Shown: piece after piece, positions 1-9,850 of the stretch
Layout of the letters: every line of letters starts with the position of its first letter
Numbering within the stretch: position 1 is the first letter of the stretch
NCBI GenBank assembly: GCA_017452265.1
Contig: JAFTMS010000034.1
Coordinates: 1 to 64,000 of the forward strand
Length of the DNA stretch: 64,000 nucleotides
Source: Bacteroidales bacterium
Lineage (GTDB): Bacteria; Bacteroidota; Bacteroidia; Bacteroidales; UBA932
Reading direction: 5' to 3'
Made by a program: the position numbers and the translations under genes
Notes under the pieces: model-generated
Told to the model about the DNA's origin: nothing
Databases searched by the model: none
What the model saw: the letters and a program-made list of their open reading frames with translations, nothing else

Positions 1-222
1 CAGAAAGGAGAAGTGTTCATAGTGATGTCAAAGAACCGCAGGCTGGTCCGTCTGTTCTCGTTCGACAGGATCTCTTTCAGTCTTTACGAGAAGCGCTTTG
101 CACCGGAATATCAGTTCATGAAGGTGGTGAGAGAAGGAGACGAACTGACATATATGATCGATTGGAAGGACGTTGTCCTGCTGCTGGAGTACCCGATAAG
201 GAAACGTCTGAAAGTCAGATAA
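1..222 (+). CDS. tnpB: IS66 family accessory protein TnpB (3' part)
   Basis: The frame is open from the first base of the window, so this is the C-terminal 73 residues of a longer protein whose start lies to the left. The readable part (KNRRLVRLFSFDRISFSLYE, then an acidic/hydrophobic tail) has the pattern of IS66 TnpB (Orf2): a basic strand, a conserved 'W/F-D' turn and a short 'LYEKR' strand. TnpB is an accessory protein required for IS66 transposition; its biochemical role is not settled. It lies 65 bp before a complete TnpC transposase, the usual IS66 order. The internal GTG at 13 is not a likely start because the family has about 115 residues. Confidence 0.8.
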   Translation, partial: QKGEVFIVMSKNRRLVRLFSFDRISFSLYEKRFAPEYQFMKVVREGDELTYMIDWKDVVLLLEYPIRKRLKVR

Positions 223-287
223 ATAAACCATGTTTTACTTGGAATTGAACGAGAAAATCCGTAACTTTATGTCTGTGTTCAAGGCGT

Positions 288-2075
288 ATGAAAACGGAAG
301 ATCTCATAGAAGAAATAGAGCGTAACCGACATCTGTCGGAGTTTGAGTCGACTCCTCGAACCGCTCGTGACTACTGCAGCGCCATGCCTGACAAGGAGAT
401 GATCAACCGTTACATAGAGTATCTGATAAATCAGTCTGAGTCAAAGGATCTTCAGATAAGGTCTCTTGAAATAAAGATTGATGAGCTGACTGAGAAGTTT
501 GGAGAGTCCAGTTCCAAGATAAATGAACTACTTGAAGAACTTAAGCTTCTTAGGAAAGAGTTATCGGAATCTCAGAAAGAGTCTCTATCTTACCGCAAGA
601 AGATAGCGAAGCTCGAAGAACAGCTGAAGGCTGCTAAAGCAGACAAGTATGGTCGCAGGCGCAGTAAGTCAAAGGACGACAGCGATGACGAGAGTAATGT
701 CGACAATGATGACAGACAGGCAGCGGAAGAAGACTTTGATGGAAGCAATCCTGAAACATCTGAATTGATCTCATCCGATGCAAACGAGAGCGGGAACAGC
801 TCATCTACAGGTCAGACCTTCAATACCGCAAACAGGCCTGAGTCTTACAGAAGCATGGGTGTAGACGGCAAGAAGAAGATCCACAAGTCTGACAGAAGCA
901 GACTCCCTGCAGGTTCCAGAATAATGGAGAGCAAGACAATCACGGTATATAGCCTCGAGACCACGCTTGTCGCTCATGAGTATGAGCTGCTCCATGTGGT
1001 AGAGCCCGGGAAGAAGCCAGCCTGGAAATATTATCCGAAGGATGGTCATCCTCAACAGGTGATGAGGTTCGACGGGACAAAAGCAACTCCGGAGTTCATG
1101 CAAGCTCTTGCATACGAGGTATATATGAAGAATGTGACCTTCGGAAATCTCCACCAATGGGTTCAGGACATGGGCATGACAGTAAGCAAGAACACCCTCA
1201 GGAACTGGCTGAAGAAGGGCAAAAGACATCTGGACAGTCTGATACCTATCCTGAAGGATGCCGCTTTAGAGAAGGATGCAATAGTGAACTGCGACGAAAC
1301 CTGGTGCAAGGTAAGAAGGTTCAACAAGTACACAAAGAAGTACATGTGGGTGCTTGTAAACAAGGCTCAGGGAATCGTAATCTTCTTCTATGATGAGGGA
1401 TCGAGAGGCAGAAAGGTTCTGACAGACTTCCTTGGCGAAGCAGACCTGAAAGCTTTGATGTCAGACGGTTACAATGCCTACACGTTCCTTGACGGAGAGT
1501 TGGAGAAGACTGATCACCTCATATGTATGGCTCACGCAAAGGTAAAGTTCAGAAGAGCTTGTGAACACGGAGAGGATGTGGTTGCCAAGGAGTTCGAGGA
1601 TATGATATCTGAACTTTATGATCTGGAAGAAGGATATAAATTAAGAGGGTTGAGCAATCAGGATATAACAGTTGAGCGTCAGGGTGAATATACTGAAAGC
1701 ATTGTTCAACGTATCAGAAATAGGCTTGATGAAGAACTGAGAAAAGATAATGAGTTCAGAAGTCCTTACATGATGCAGGCCCTGAACTATTTGAATCACT
1801 TCTGGGATGGGCTCTTCCTCTACAGGAAAGACGGATCATATCCGATAGACAATAACTTGGCGGAGCGGTCAGTCAGACCGTTCGCCGCAAATAGAAAATG
1901 TTCGCTCCACTTCGGCAGCGATGAAGGTGTAGAGATGTCGGCTGTGTATCACAGCATCATCAGCACCTTGAAACTATGCGGCAAGTCAGTCTGGAACTTC
2001 TTCGGGGAATACTTCAGATGTGAGGTTCTGGGATTGGATACCTACAAGGAATACCTGCCGGCTTTGAGCAGATAA
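288..2075 (+). CDS. tnpC: IS66 family transposase TnpC
   Basis: A 595-residue DDE transposase that appears complete. The N-terminal part is a coiled coil (about residues 45-120) followed by an acidic, low-complexity linker (about 125-185). The catalytic core follows. Candidate catalytic residues are D336 in 'CDETWC', D393 in 'SDGYNAY' and E526 in 'NNLAERSVRP', all typical IS66 motifs. No frameshift or internal stop is present, so the protein could be active. The ATG at 288 comes before the coiled coil and gives the normal family length. The downstream sequence up to about 2160 ends in a run resembling an IS66 terminal repeat (…GACCACTAAC), but the left end is outside the window, so the element's limits cannot be confirmed. 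Confidence 0.95.
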   Translation: MKTEDLIEEIERNRHLSEFESTPRTARDYCSAMPDKEMINRYIEYLINQSESKDLQIRSLEIKIDELTEKFGESSSKINELLEELKLLRKELSESQKESLSYRKKIAKLEEQLKAAKADKYGRRRSKSKDDSDDESNVDNDDRQAAEEDFDGSNPETSELISSDANESGNSSSTGQTFNTANRPESYRSMGVDGKKKIHKSDRSRLPAGSRIMESKTITVYSLETTLVAHEYELLHVVEPGKKPAWKYYPKDGHPQQVMRFDGTKATPEFMQALAYEVYMKNVTFGNLHQWVQDMGMTVSKNTLRNWLKKGKRHLDSLIPILKDAALEKDAIVNCDETWCKVRRFNKYTKKYMWVLVNKAQGIVIFFYDEGSRGRKVLTDFLGEADLKALMSDGYNAYTFLDGELEKTDHLICMAHAKVKFRRACEHGEDVVAKEFEDMISELYDLEEGYKLRGLSNQDITVERQGEYTESIVQRIRNRLDEELRKDNEFRSPYMMQALNYLNHFWDGLFLYRKDGSYPIDNNLAERSVRPFAANRKCSLHFGSDEGVEMSAVYHSIISTLKLCGKSVWNFFGEYFRCEVLGLDTYKEYLPALSR

Positions 2076-2160
2076 AAATCAATTAACAACATGGGAATAC
2101 AGCTGAAACAAACGTCACAAGACGAGTGCATACTGTTGGACGCCCTAAATTGACCACTAA

Positions 2161-2631
2161 CTCACGGTTGAGTACGAGTGCAGCAAGGCAGGAAAGACAG
2201 GAGCTGCTCGACTGGTTGAAAGACTGAAGCTCGGTAATACGGCAGACATAATGTCAAGGATAGAAGCCAAGCTGATAGAACTTCAGAATACAGGTCAGAC
2301 AGAATGCGGAGAAAAGTTGATGAAGGCAGTCAAGTATGCTTTAAGTGAGTGGCCGGCCATGAAGAGGGTTCTTGAGAATGGAGACTTGGAGCTGTCCAAC
2401 AACCTTTGCGAGCAGATGATGAGACACATCAAGATGAACTTGAAGACAGCCGGCAACATAGGCAGCGAGGGATCTGCAAATCACAATGCGTTCATGTACT
2501 CTGTGGTCGAAAGCTGCAGGATGGCAGGTATAAAGGTCGACAGTTATCTGGATAAGCTGATGGATTGCCTTAAGAAAGCTGCGATTGGAGAAGATCTGAC
2601 ACATCTTCTGCCATGCTATTGCACACAATAA
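2161..2631 (+). pseudogene. 3' remnant of a second IS66-type transposase
   Basis: The frame opens right after a stop at 2158-2160 and runs 156 residues. It contains 'LSNNLCEQMMRHIKMNLK', the degenerate counterpart of the catalytic 'NNLAERSIRPLKL' box, followed by the normal IS66 C-terminal helical region. The first two catalytic aspartates are missing, so the fragment cannot transpose by itself. It begins at the probable right edge of the upstream IS66 copy. The simplest reading is that the intact IS66 inserted into this older transposase and its 5' half lies left of the window, or has been lost. An ATG at 2251 could still start a 126-residue peptide. Confidence 0.8.
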
Positions 2632-2744
2632 GAAGAAAATCAAAAATGTTAGCTTACACACCCCACGATGAAGCCTCTGAAAATCAGAGACTAAGCGTTA
2701 GTTTGCGGAATTGTGGACGCGTACAAACAAAATATACACTATAT

Positions 2745-3890
2745 ATGAAAAAGATAATGCTAGTCTTCGGCACAAGACCGGAAGCTATAAAGATGTGCCC
2801 GCTCGTGAAGGAGTTCCAGAAACGAGCTGATGAGTTTGAAACAATCGTGTGTGTAACAGGTCAGCACAGAGAGATGCTCGATCAGGTGCTCAAGATTTTT
2901 GAGGTGACACCAGATATTGACCTTAACATTATGAAGCAGGGTCAGGACCTGACTGATGTGACAGTACGCATCCTCAATGGTATGCGTGACGTGTTCAAAG
3001 AGTGTCGCCCTGATGTAGTGCTCGTGCATGGTGATACCACCACTTCTACAGCAGCTGCTCTTGCAGCTTTCTATGCACAGATTCCTGTAGGTCACGTAGA
3101 GGCCGGTCTTCGTACACACAACATCTATAGCCCATGGCCAGAGGAGATGAACCGTCAGGTGACAGGTCGTATTGCTACCTACAACTTCTCACCAACACCA
3201 CTCTCAGAGAAGAACCTTATTGAGGAGAAGGCAGTGGGTAAGATTTATGTGACTGGTAACACTGTGATTGATGCCCTTCATTATGTTGTAAACAAACTGA
3301 AAAGTGATGAGGTTATAGCTAAGGAGCAGGATGCAGTTCTCTTGAATGCAGGTTACGATGTTACTCGTTTGGCAGACGGAAAGAAACTCGTTCTTATCAC
3401 CGGCCACAGACGTGAGAACTTTGGTGATGGCTTCATCCGTATGGTGACAGCTATGAAGGATCTTTCAGAGAAATATCCAGAAGTTGACTTTGTTTACCCA
3501 ATGCACTTGAATCCTAATGTTCGTAAGCCTATTCACGAAGTATTTGGTGAAGACCTTACTCGTCCAAACTTCTTCTTTATTGAGCCACTCCAGTATCTTG
3601 AGTTCGTTCACTTGATGTCTAAGGCAACTATTGTACTTACTGATTCAGGCGGAATCCAGGAAGAAGCACCGGGTCTTGGTAAGCCTGTACTTGTGATGCG
3701 TGATACTACTGAGCGCCCAGAAGCGTTGGAGAGCGGTACTGTACACTTGGTGGGAACAGACTATGATAAGATTATGAATGAGGTGAGCACTCTCCTTGAG
3801 GATGCTGAGGCATACGCTAAGATGTCTCAGGCTGTTAATCCTTATGGTGATGGGTTGGCTTGTCCTCGAATTGCAGATGTGTTGAGGTAA
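2745..3890 (+). CDS. wecB: UDP-N-acetylglucosamine 2-epimerase (non-hydrolysing)
   Basis: A 381-residue cytoplasmic enzyme that interconverts UDP-GlcNAc and UDP-ManNAc, supplying ManNAc-type sugars for surface glycans. Family motifs are clear: 'FGTRPEAIKMCPL' at the N-terminus, 'VHGDTTT', 'GHVEAGLRT', 'NRQVTGRIA', 'GHRRENFG' and 'DSGGIQEEAPGLGKPVLVMR' near the end. The ATG at 2745 is chosen because the family motif starts directly behind it; the frame stays open back to 2613 but those 44 residues have no family counterpart. It is the first gene of the polysaccharide locus and follows the IS66 remnant by 113 bp. Codon use is intermediate between the IS and the AT-rich genes that follow. Confidence 0.95.
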   Translation: MKKIMLVFGTRPEAIKMCPLVKEFQKRADEFETIVCVTGQHREMLDQVLKIFEVTPDIDLNIMKQGQDLTDVTVRILNGMRDVFKECRPDVVLVHGDTTTSTAAALAAFYAQIPVGHVEAGLRTHNIYSPWPEEMNRQVTGRIATYNFSPTPLSEKNLIEEKAVGKIYVTGNTVIDALHYVVNKLKSDEVIAKEQDAVLLNAGYDVTRLADGKKLVLITGHRRENFGDGFIRMVTAMKDLSEKYPEVDFVYPMHLNPNVRKPIHEVFGEDLTRPNFFFIEPLQYLEFVHLMSKATIVLTDSGGIQEEAPGLGKPVLVMRDTTERPEALESGTVHLVGTDYDKIMNEVSTLLEDAEAYAKMSQAVNPYGDGLACPRIADVLR

Positions 3891-4010
3891 GATAGTTTGA
3901 TAGAGGAATAATGAAAAGAGAGTCTAATATTGAACTGTTGTTAGTACCCGATGAGAAAAAGTGAATTTCTTGCGGCGAATATTGACAATTAATGCACAAG
4001 ACATCTTTTA

Positions 4011-5456
4011 ATGAGCTCAATAAAGAAGAATGTAGTATATAGTAGTATCCTTACGGTATCAGGATATCTATTTCCCTTGATTACATTTCCGTACGTTACT
4101 AGAGTACTTGGAGTGAATAACATTGGTATCTGCAACTTTGTAGATAGTATTGTACAGTACTTTATATATTTCTCTATGATGGGTATAACTACCATTGGCA
4201 TTAGAGAAATAGCTCGTGTGAAAGGAGATAAAAAGCAACTCTCAAAAACTTTTAATAATCTTTTATTCCTCAACCTAACAGCTACTATAATAGCAATCAT
4301 CTTATTACTGTTAGCAATACTGTTTGTACCTCAATTATATGAACATAAATCTTTATTCTACATAGGAGCAGCAAAAGTACTTGCGAACACGCTCTTGGTC
4401 GAATGGTTGTTCAAAGGTCTTGAGGATTTTAAATATATAACTACACGCTCAATAATTATTAGAGCTTTATATGTGGTTTCTGTATTGGTTTTTGTAAAGA
4501 CTGCAGACGATTATTTGCTCTATTTCTTTTTGACTTCATTTATGGTAGTTCTTAATGCTATCGTAAATCTTTTATATAGCAAGAAATTTGTGTGTATCTC
4601 ATTAAAAGAAATTAATTTTACTCCTTATGTTAAATCCTTTCTTATTTTAGGTACATATATGTTGCTTACCTCAATGTATACAACATTCAATGTTGCGTAT
4701 TTAGGGTTTGTCACTAATACCGTTGAGGTTGGATATTATACAACTGCCACTAAGTTATTTGCAATAATACTTTCTTTTTATTCTGCATTTACAGGTGTTA
4801 TGATGCCAAGAATGAGTGCATTGTTGGGCGAGGGAAAGATTGAAGAATTTAAGAGGCTTACGAATAAATCTGTCGATCTATTATTTGCGTTTGTCATACC
4901 GATTATTATTATCACAGAGTTTTGTACTCCAGAGATTATTCGTATTGTAGCAGGTGAAGGCTATGAAGGAGCTATTATGCCTATGAGAATAGTCATGCCA
5001 TTGATGTTAATTTGCGGATATGAACAGATATTGGTATTGCAGATGTTGTCACCAATGAAGAAGGATACGGCTATTCTTCGCAATTCTATAATAGGAGCAT
5101 CCGTTGCTTTATTGAGTAATATTATACTAGTTCCATTATTTGCATCTTCTGGTACAGCTGTCGTATGGGTAATTAGTGAGATAGCTGTAATGATATCCGC
5201 TCAGTATTTTGTAAAAAAATATATTGATTATTCCATGCCTATAAAGGGCGTTCTCGTAAGGGTGATTAATGTCATTCCAATAGTATTGCTATCTTATTTA
5301 TGTATTCGTCATATTGATAATGGATTGATAGCTTTAGTGGTAATAAGTTTAATATCCTTTATAGGCTGGCTAGGCATAGAGTATTATGTCCTTGAGAATA
5401 CATTATTGAGAGATAATTTGGTAACTATTTGGTCTAAATTCAGAAATAAAAAATGA
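4011..5456 (+). CDS. wzx: Polysaccharide repeat-unit flippase (Wzx, MATE-like)
   Basis: A 481-residue polytopic membrane protein with about 12-14 hydrophobic segments and a short basic N-terminus ('MSSIKKNVVYSSILTVSGY'), typical of the Wzx/RfbX polysaccharide export family. It would flip lipid-linked repeat units across the inner membrane for Wzy polymerisation. The gene is strongly AT-rich. Its stop overlaps the start of the next glycosyltransferase by 4 bp (ATGA), which indicates translational coupling within one operon. About 120 bp of non-coding AT-rich sequence separates it from wecB; no clear TTTG/TAnnTTTG promoter is visible there. The substrate cannot be told from sequence. Confidence 0.9.
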   Translation: MSSIKKNVVYSSILTVSGYLFPLITFPYVTRVLGVNNIGICNFVDSIVQYFIYFSMMGITTIGIREIARVKGDKKQLSKTFNNLLFLNLTATIIAIILLLLAILFVPQLYEHKSLFYIGAAKVLANTLLVEWLFKGLEDFKYITTRSIIIRALYVVSVLVFVKTADDYLLYFFLTSFMVVLNAIVNLLYSKKFVCISLKEINFTPYVKSFLILGTYMLLTSMYTTFNVAYLGFVTNTVEVGYYTTATKLFAIILSFYSAFTGVMMPRMSALLGEGKIEEFKRLTNKSVDLLFAFVIPIIIITEFCTPEIIRIVAGEGYEGAIMPMRIVMPLMLICGYEQILVLQMLSPMKKDTAILRNSIIGASVALLSNIILVPLFASSGTAVVWVISEIAVMISAQYFVKKYIDYSMPIKGVLVRVINVIPIVLLSYLCIRHIDNGLIALVVISLISFIGWLGIEYYVLENTLLRDNLVTIWSKFRNKK

Positions 5457-6313
5457 TTAAGGTTTTATATTTAATATTGAATTTTAAAACTTACTCTGAC
5501 ACAATCAGAGTTACTAACGAACTTCTACAAACAGATAGAAAGGATTTTAGAGTACTTATAGTTGATAATGCTTCACCTAATGAGTCCTTTGAGGAAATTT
5601 CTAAAACTTTTGCTGGTAACGAGTATGTAGACGTAATTCTTTCTCCAGAAAACGGTGGTTATGCAAAGGGAAATAACTTTGGCTTAAGGTATGCGAGGAA
5701 GTATAGCCCAGAATTTGTGTGTATCATGAATAATGATGTTCATTTTTCTTGGAATATAATTGATTCATTATGTAGCATTTATGGAAAATTAGAGAAACCG
5801 GCAATTATCTCTCCATTACAGAAATTACCTGATGGCTCTATTCTTTCATTCCCAGAAATGAGAGTACCAGATTTATGTTATGATATAGGAATGTATACTC
5901 ATTTGTTTAGGCCTAAACAACATAAGTATCAATCGAACACGAAATTCAAAAATGTACAAAGGGTTGGTTTCGTTCCCGGTGCTTTCCTTTTTGTTAACTA
6001 TAAAGTATTTGAGGATCTAGGCTTTTTTGATGAGAGTACTTTCTTGTTTGGAGAAGAAAGATTTACAGGAAAGATTGTTCAGCTTGCAGGTTTAAACAAT
6101 TATTTGGTATTAGATTGTGTTTATCTTCATGAACACTCTAAAACGATTAATTTAGAAGCTTCGCATAAAAGACAGCGTCTTATGATACATCGTGGGAGAA
6201 TTCTATATCACAAACGATTTGATAAATATCCTGTTTTAACAGTCCCACTTCTCAATGCTCTATATTGGTGGAGTGAATTTAAATATTTTATAGTAAAATG
6301 TATAAAGAAATGA
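5453..6313 (+). CDS. Glycosyltransferase family 2
   Basis: A 286-residue GT-A type transferase. The N-terminus 'LILNFKTYSDT' followed by 'VLIVDNASPNES' and 'ENGGYAKGNNFGLRYA' is the nucleotide-sugar binding fold of GT2, and 'MNNDVHF' is the metal-binding D-x-D equivalent. The pattern 'NGGYAKGNN' is common in rhamnosyltransferase-like members, but sugar specificity cannot be assigned. The C-terminus has 'GAFLFV' and 'FDESTFLFGEE', the usual acceptor-side motifs. It overlaps wzx upstream and the pyruvyl transferase downstream by 4 bp each, so the three are translated as a coupled set. It likely acts on the cytoplasmic face of the membrane. Confidence 0.9.
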   Translation: MIKVLYLILNFKTYSDTIRVTNELLQTDRKDFRVLIVDNASPNESFEEISKTFAGNEYVDVILSPENGGYAKGNNFGLRYARKYSPEFVCIMNNDVHFSWNIIDSLCSIYGKLEKPAIISPLQKLPDGSILSFPEMRVPDLCYDIGMYTHLFRPKQHKYQSNTKFKNVQRVGFVPGAFLFVNYKVFEDLGFFDESTFLFGEERFTGKIVQLAGLNNYLVLDCVYLHEHSKTINLEASHKRQRLMIHRGRILYHKRFDKYPVLTVPLLNALYWWSEFKYFIVKCIKK

Positions 6314-7392
6314 TAAAAGTAGCTTTTATTACGGTCCATGTTGGATTTAACTTTGGTTCAAAACTACAAGCAATCGCTACTTCTGAAGTTTTGAAGAAAC
6401 TAGGATATTTACCTACACTTGTAAACTATGTACCATCTCGTGTGACATATAAACGATATTGGCAAACTTCTTTCTCTAGTATTCTGAAGTTTCTAAGAAG
6501 ATTTTTATTCTTCCCGATACAAGTAATTACTAGGTATAATTTTGATAGCTATCTTAATAAGCATTGTAAAGTCTCAAAACCAATTTATGCAGAAGGTGAT
6601 TTTATGCAACGATGTCCAAAGGCTGATGTTTATATTTCTGGTAGCGATCAGCTTTGGAATTATAAGCATAATGAAGGTAACGATAAGCACTATTTCTTTG
6701 ATGGTATTGAAGGTAAGAAGATAGCATATGCATCTTCTATCGGTATGACTTCTTTGCCAGATGATTATGCTGCTTATGTGAAGGAGCAGCTGTTGCAGTA
6801 TTCTGCTATCTCTGTTCGAGAGCAGTCAGCTGTTGAATTGTTGGATAAGATGGGAATCAGTGCAACACATGTGCTGGACCCAACATTTATGCTAAATAAG
6901 GAAGAATGGAAACCATTTGCTTCAAAACGTCTTGTTAAGGAGAAGTATCTATTTGTTTATCTCCCTTATAATATCAAAGATAAGGATTTGATTTATCGCT
7001 CAGTTCGTAAGATAGCCAAGGAGAAAGACATGAAGGTGGTTTCTTATTCGGATAATGTAATCAAAGATAGGTATGCAGACCAGACAATTTACTTTGTTAA
7101 CCCAGGTGATGTACTTTCGTTAATTCTTCATGCGGAAGTGGTAATAACCAACTCTTTCCATGGAACTGCATTTTCAATTAACTTGAATAAGCAATTCTGG
7201 ACATACATGCCTTCCAGCTTTTCAACCCGTATAACAAGTATACTAGACCTTTGTGACTTGAATAATCGTCTCTTGGATGCTGAGATTACAGATGGACAAG
7301 TGAACGAAATAGCTGACTTTAATAATACCAATAACGTATTACAACAAGAGCGCCAAAAGGCGTATGATTTCTTAACTAAAGCTTTGCAATAA
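6310..7392 (+). CDS. Polysaccharide pyruvyl transferase family protein
   Basis: About 360 residues, PF04230-type fold: N-terminal 'VAFITVHVGFNFGSKLQA', central 'VYISGSDQLWN' and 'YASSIGM', and C-terminal 'VVITNSFHGTAFSINLNKQFW'. Members of this family transfer pyruvate from phosphoenolpyruvate to a sugar as a ketal, adding negative charge to the glycan; some relatives have other roles. The start at 6310 overlaps the preceding stop as ATGA and is preferred over the ATG at 6298, which would give a longer overlap. The next gene, an FrhB-like ferredoxin protein, starts on this gene's final base. This pair is seen together in many surface-glycan loci. Confidence 0.9.
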   Translation: MIKVAFITVHVGFNFGSKLQAIATSEVLKKLGYLPTLVNYVPSRVTYKRYWQTSFSSILKFLRRFLFFPIQVITRYNFDSYLNKHCKVSKPIYAEGDFMQRCPKADVYISGSDQLWNYKHNEGNDKHYFFDGIEGKKIAYASSIGMTSLPDDYAAYVKEQLLQYSAISVREQSAVELLDKMGISATHVLDPTFMLNKEEWKPFASKRLVKEKYLFVYLPYNIKDKDLIYRSVRKIAKEKDMKVVSYSDNVIKDRYADQTIYFVNPGDVLSLILHAEVVITNSFHGTAFSINLNKQFWTYMPSSFSTRITSILDLCDLNNRLLDAEITDGQVNEIADFNNTNNVLQQERQKAYDFLTKALQ

Positions 7393-8600
7393 TGTATTTT
7401 AAGACATTAGCTAAATCTGAGTGTTGCGCATGTACCGCCTGTGAGCAGGCATGCCCTGTGACAGCTATATCCTTTGTTAACGATGAGGAAGGATTCTTGT
7501 ATCCTACTATCAATAAAGATAAGTGCATAGATTGCGGCCTTTGTGAACGTGTATGCCCTGTTGAGCATCCTAATTACAGTAATACAGACTCTCCTGAGGT
7601 TTATGCTGCTATGGTGAAGGATGTGGAGCAGCGTAAGAAGAGTTCGAGTGGTGGTATGTTCTATGTGATCGCAAGTTGGATTCTTAATCAAGGGGGAAAG
7701 GTGTATGGTGCAACTATGGATGAAAATCATCAGGTAAAGCATGTCGGTGTCGACAATTTCGAAGATCTTAATATGCTTCGTGGTTCAAAATACGTACAGA
7801 GTAATTTGCAACAAGTGTTTACTGATATTAAACAAGAACTGAAGACTGGACGATGGTGTTATTTTGTAGGCACAGGATGTCAGGTTGCAGGTTTGAAATC
7901 ATTTCTGCGTAAGGATTACGACACTCTTCTCACCTCAGATCTTGTATGTCATGGAGTGCCAAGCCAATGGCTTTTTGATCAGCACATTAAGTATTTAGAG
8001 GATAAATATAAGGGTAAAGTATCCGATTATCAATTCAGAAATAATGAAGGATGGGGAGGATGCGAGATTTTTTACCTTACTAATCATGAGGGAAAGAGAA
8101 AGAGGTATAAATTCCCATCATACGACCTTAGTCCTTACCTATATAGTTTTATGTATGGTATGACTTCACGGTATTCTTGTTATGATTGTCCCTTTGCTAG
8201 AATTCCACGACAAGGAGATATTACATTAGCAGATTATTGGGGTATAAAAGAGTTCTTCCCTGAAATGAATAGAAGGAATGGAGTGTCTCTGTTGCTGCTA
8301 AATACGCGAAGAGGAAAGACCGTCTTTAATATAGTAAAGAATAATTGTGAATTCTATATTTCTACTGTTGCTGCTGGTGCTAAGTATAATCGAAATTTAG
8401 TACAGGTATCTGAAAAAAATAGGAACAGAGAGGGTATTTATGAGCAAATAAAAATTAGAGGTTATAAATCTATAGCTTGTAATGAATTTAGGTCTCCTTA
8501 TTATAACAGAATATCTTTCTTTAATGTTATTCAGGCTACTCCGGTTCTAAAAAGTATCTGGAAATTTGCTGCCTTCATTAAAAATAAATTCGTGAGATAA
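7392..8600 (+). CDS. FrhB-like ferredoxin-domain oxidoreductase
   Basis: A 402-residue protein. Residues about 10-60 hold two ferredoxin-like clusters ('CCACTACEQACP' and 'CIDCGLCERVCP') that would bind two [4Fe-4S] centres. The rest matches the coenzyme F420 hydrogenase/dehydrogenase beta-subunit family ('SSSGGMFYVIASWIL', 'GTGCQVAGLKSFL', 'DLVCHGVPS', 'ADYWGI'). In polysaccharide loci such proteins sit next to pyruvyl transferases. A reductase or electron-transfer role in glycan modification is inferred and not demonstrated, and there is no sign of F420 synthesis in the window. The ORF starts on the last base of the upstream gene, so the two are probably co-translated. Confidence 0.85.
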   Translation: MYFKTLAKSECCACTACEQACPVTAISFVNDEEGFLYPTINKDKCIDCGLCERVCPVEHPNYSNTDSPEVYAAMVKDVEQRKKSSSGGMFYVIASWILNQGGKVYGATMDENHQVKHVGVDNFEDLNMLRGSKYVQSNLQQVFTDIKQELKTGRWCYFVGTGCQVAGLKSFLRKDYDTLLTSDLVCHGVPSQWLFDQHIKYLEDKYKGKVSDYQFRNNEGWGGCEIFYLTNHEGKRKRYKFPSYDLSPYLYSFMYGMTSRYSCYDCPFARIPRQGDITLADYWGIKEFFPEMNRRNGVSLLLLNTRRGKTVFNIVKNNCEFYISTVAAGAKYNRNLVQVSEKNRNREGIYEQIKIRGYKSIACNEFRSPYYNRISFFNVIQATPVLKSIWKFAAFIKNKFVR

Positions 8601-8608
8601 TAGTCCGT

Positions 8609-9847
8609 ATGGGAATATATAATAGTTATTATAAACAGCCATCTCTATTCGCACGAATTGTGATGGTTATGTTGTTACTATCTCCAATACTTGAATGTTA
8701 TGGATGGGGCAAATATGATTTCTCTTTTATCATTATGTCATTATTGGCAGTATGCCATTTGATGATACATGGTGTAAAATACTCAAGGGTTCCACAGACA
8801 CTATTTCTTTATTTTGGATGGTGGTATTTATCACATATTTTATCAAGCTCATCTGCTGTAGAATTTCTTCCTCTAGGTATAATAAGGATTATTATTACAT
8901 ATATAATGTTTATAGATCTTTTTGATTTAGACTATTTTATATCTAAATATAAAAAGATTGCGGGATTTGTTATTACGTATTTTTATTTACAAGAACTCGG
9001 ACGAGTTATAGATATACATATACCTTCTGTTTTCCCTTTCTTACCAATAGCTGTAATGGAAGATGGTCAAGAGTATATTCGGTTAACAATGGAGTGGAGT
9101 CGCTCGTGTTCGCTATTTAAGGAACCTGCTGTTTTTGTGCAATATTTATTACCGTTGTTAGCTTTGGAATTATTCAATAATAAGAAAAGGAACTGGAAAC
9201 TAATTTCTATACTCTGTATAACGCTATTATGCTCGAGGACTGGAAATGGTCTGGTTGGATTGTTGGCACTCTTCATATGCTATGTTTTTAGTATTATAAT
9301 AAGACAAAAAGGTATAAAGTTAGTTTCATCTCTGCTCTTTGGTTCTTTGTTTTCTTGTCTATTATTAACTGTTTATTTTAAAACTGATGTTGGTAAAGAA
9401 ATGAATGAAAGGATTAGTACTATGGGAGTTGAAGATACAGTGGATCGAGGTTATGCCGGTTCAACCTTCATGAGATTATATCAAGGATTTTTCATTTTCT
9501 CAGAGTATTCTGATCTCTACAAGATAATAGGTAATGATCATGATGCATATATTCAGAGTCGTGCGTATAATTCGCATGTAATATCTGCTTTATATGGAAA
9601 AAATGATATGGTCACATATTTTAATGCATTCCAGAATGTCCTAATATATACCGGGTATATAGGTTTACTTCTAATGTTTTTATTTTTTAGATATTTATGG
9701 AAAGGGAATACTCTAAGCGGTAAATCCTTAATATTTACATTAATAGTTTTGTCTATGGTCGCATCAGTGTATTTTACGAATACTATGGCTTTGTATTTAT
9801 TGCCAGCGATAGCTTTGAAAAATAAATGTTTGTTCAATAATATGTAA
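8609..9847 (+). CDS. wzy: Wzy-like O-antigen/capsule polymerase
   Basis: A 412-residue integral membrane protein with about 10-12 hydrophobic segments and a large polar loop (about residues 255-325), the topology of Wzy polymerases, which join lipid-linked repeat units in the periplasm. Sequence identity in this family is low, so the call rests on topology, size and position between wzx and the glycosyltransferases. The gene is among the most AT-rich in the window. It starts 8 bp after the FrhB-like gene. Alternatives such as a flippase or ligase are less likely because Wzx is already present and there is no obvious WaaL motif. Confidence 0.75.
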   Translation: MGIYNSYYKQPSLFARIVMVMLLLSPILECYGWGKYDFSFIIMSLLAVCHLMIHGVKYSRVPQTLFLYFGWWYLSHILSSSSAVEFLPLGIIRIIITYIMFIDLFDLDYFISKYKKIAGFVITYFYLQELGRVIDIHIPSVFPFLPIAVMEDGQEYIRLTMEWSRSCSLFKEPAVFVQYLLPLLALELFNNKKRNWKLISILCITLLCSRTGNGLVGLLALFICYVFSIIIRQKGIKLVSSLLFGSLFSCLLLTVYFKTDVGKEMNERISTMGVEDTVDRGYAGSTFMRLYQGFFIFSEYSDLYKIIGNDHDAYIQSRAYNSHVISALYGKNDMVTYFNAFQNVLIYTGYIGLLLMFLFFRYLWKGNTLSGKSLIFTLIVLSMVASVYFTNTMALYLLPAIALKNKCLFNNM

Positions 9848-9850
9848 ACA

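Noticed and set aside
2697-2719. Terminal repeat of a further IS66 copy ahead of wecB
   Set aside because: GTTAGT and a later AATT…GG pattern are suggestive, but only a few bases agree with the putative end near 2160 and the orientation is not as expected.
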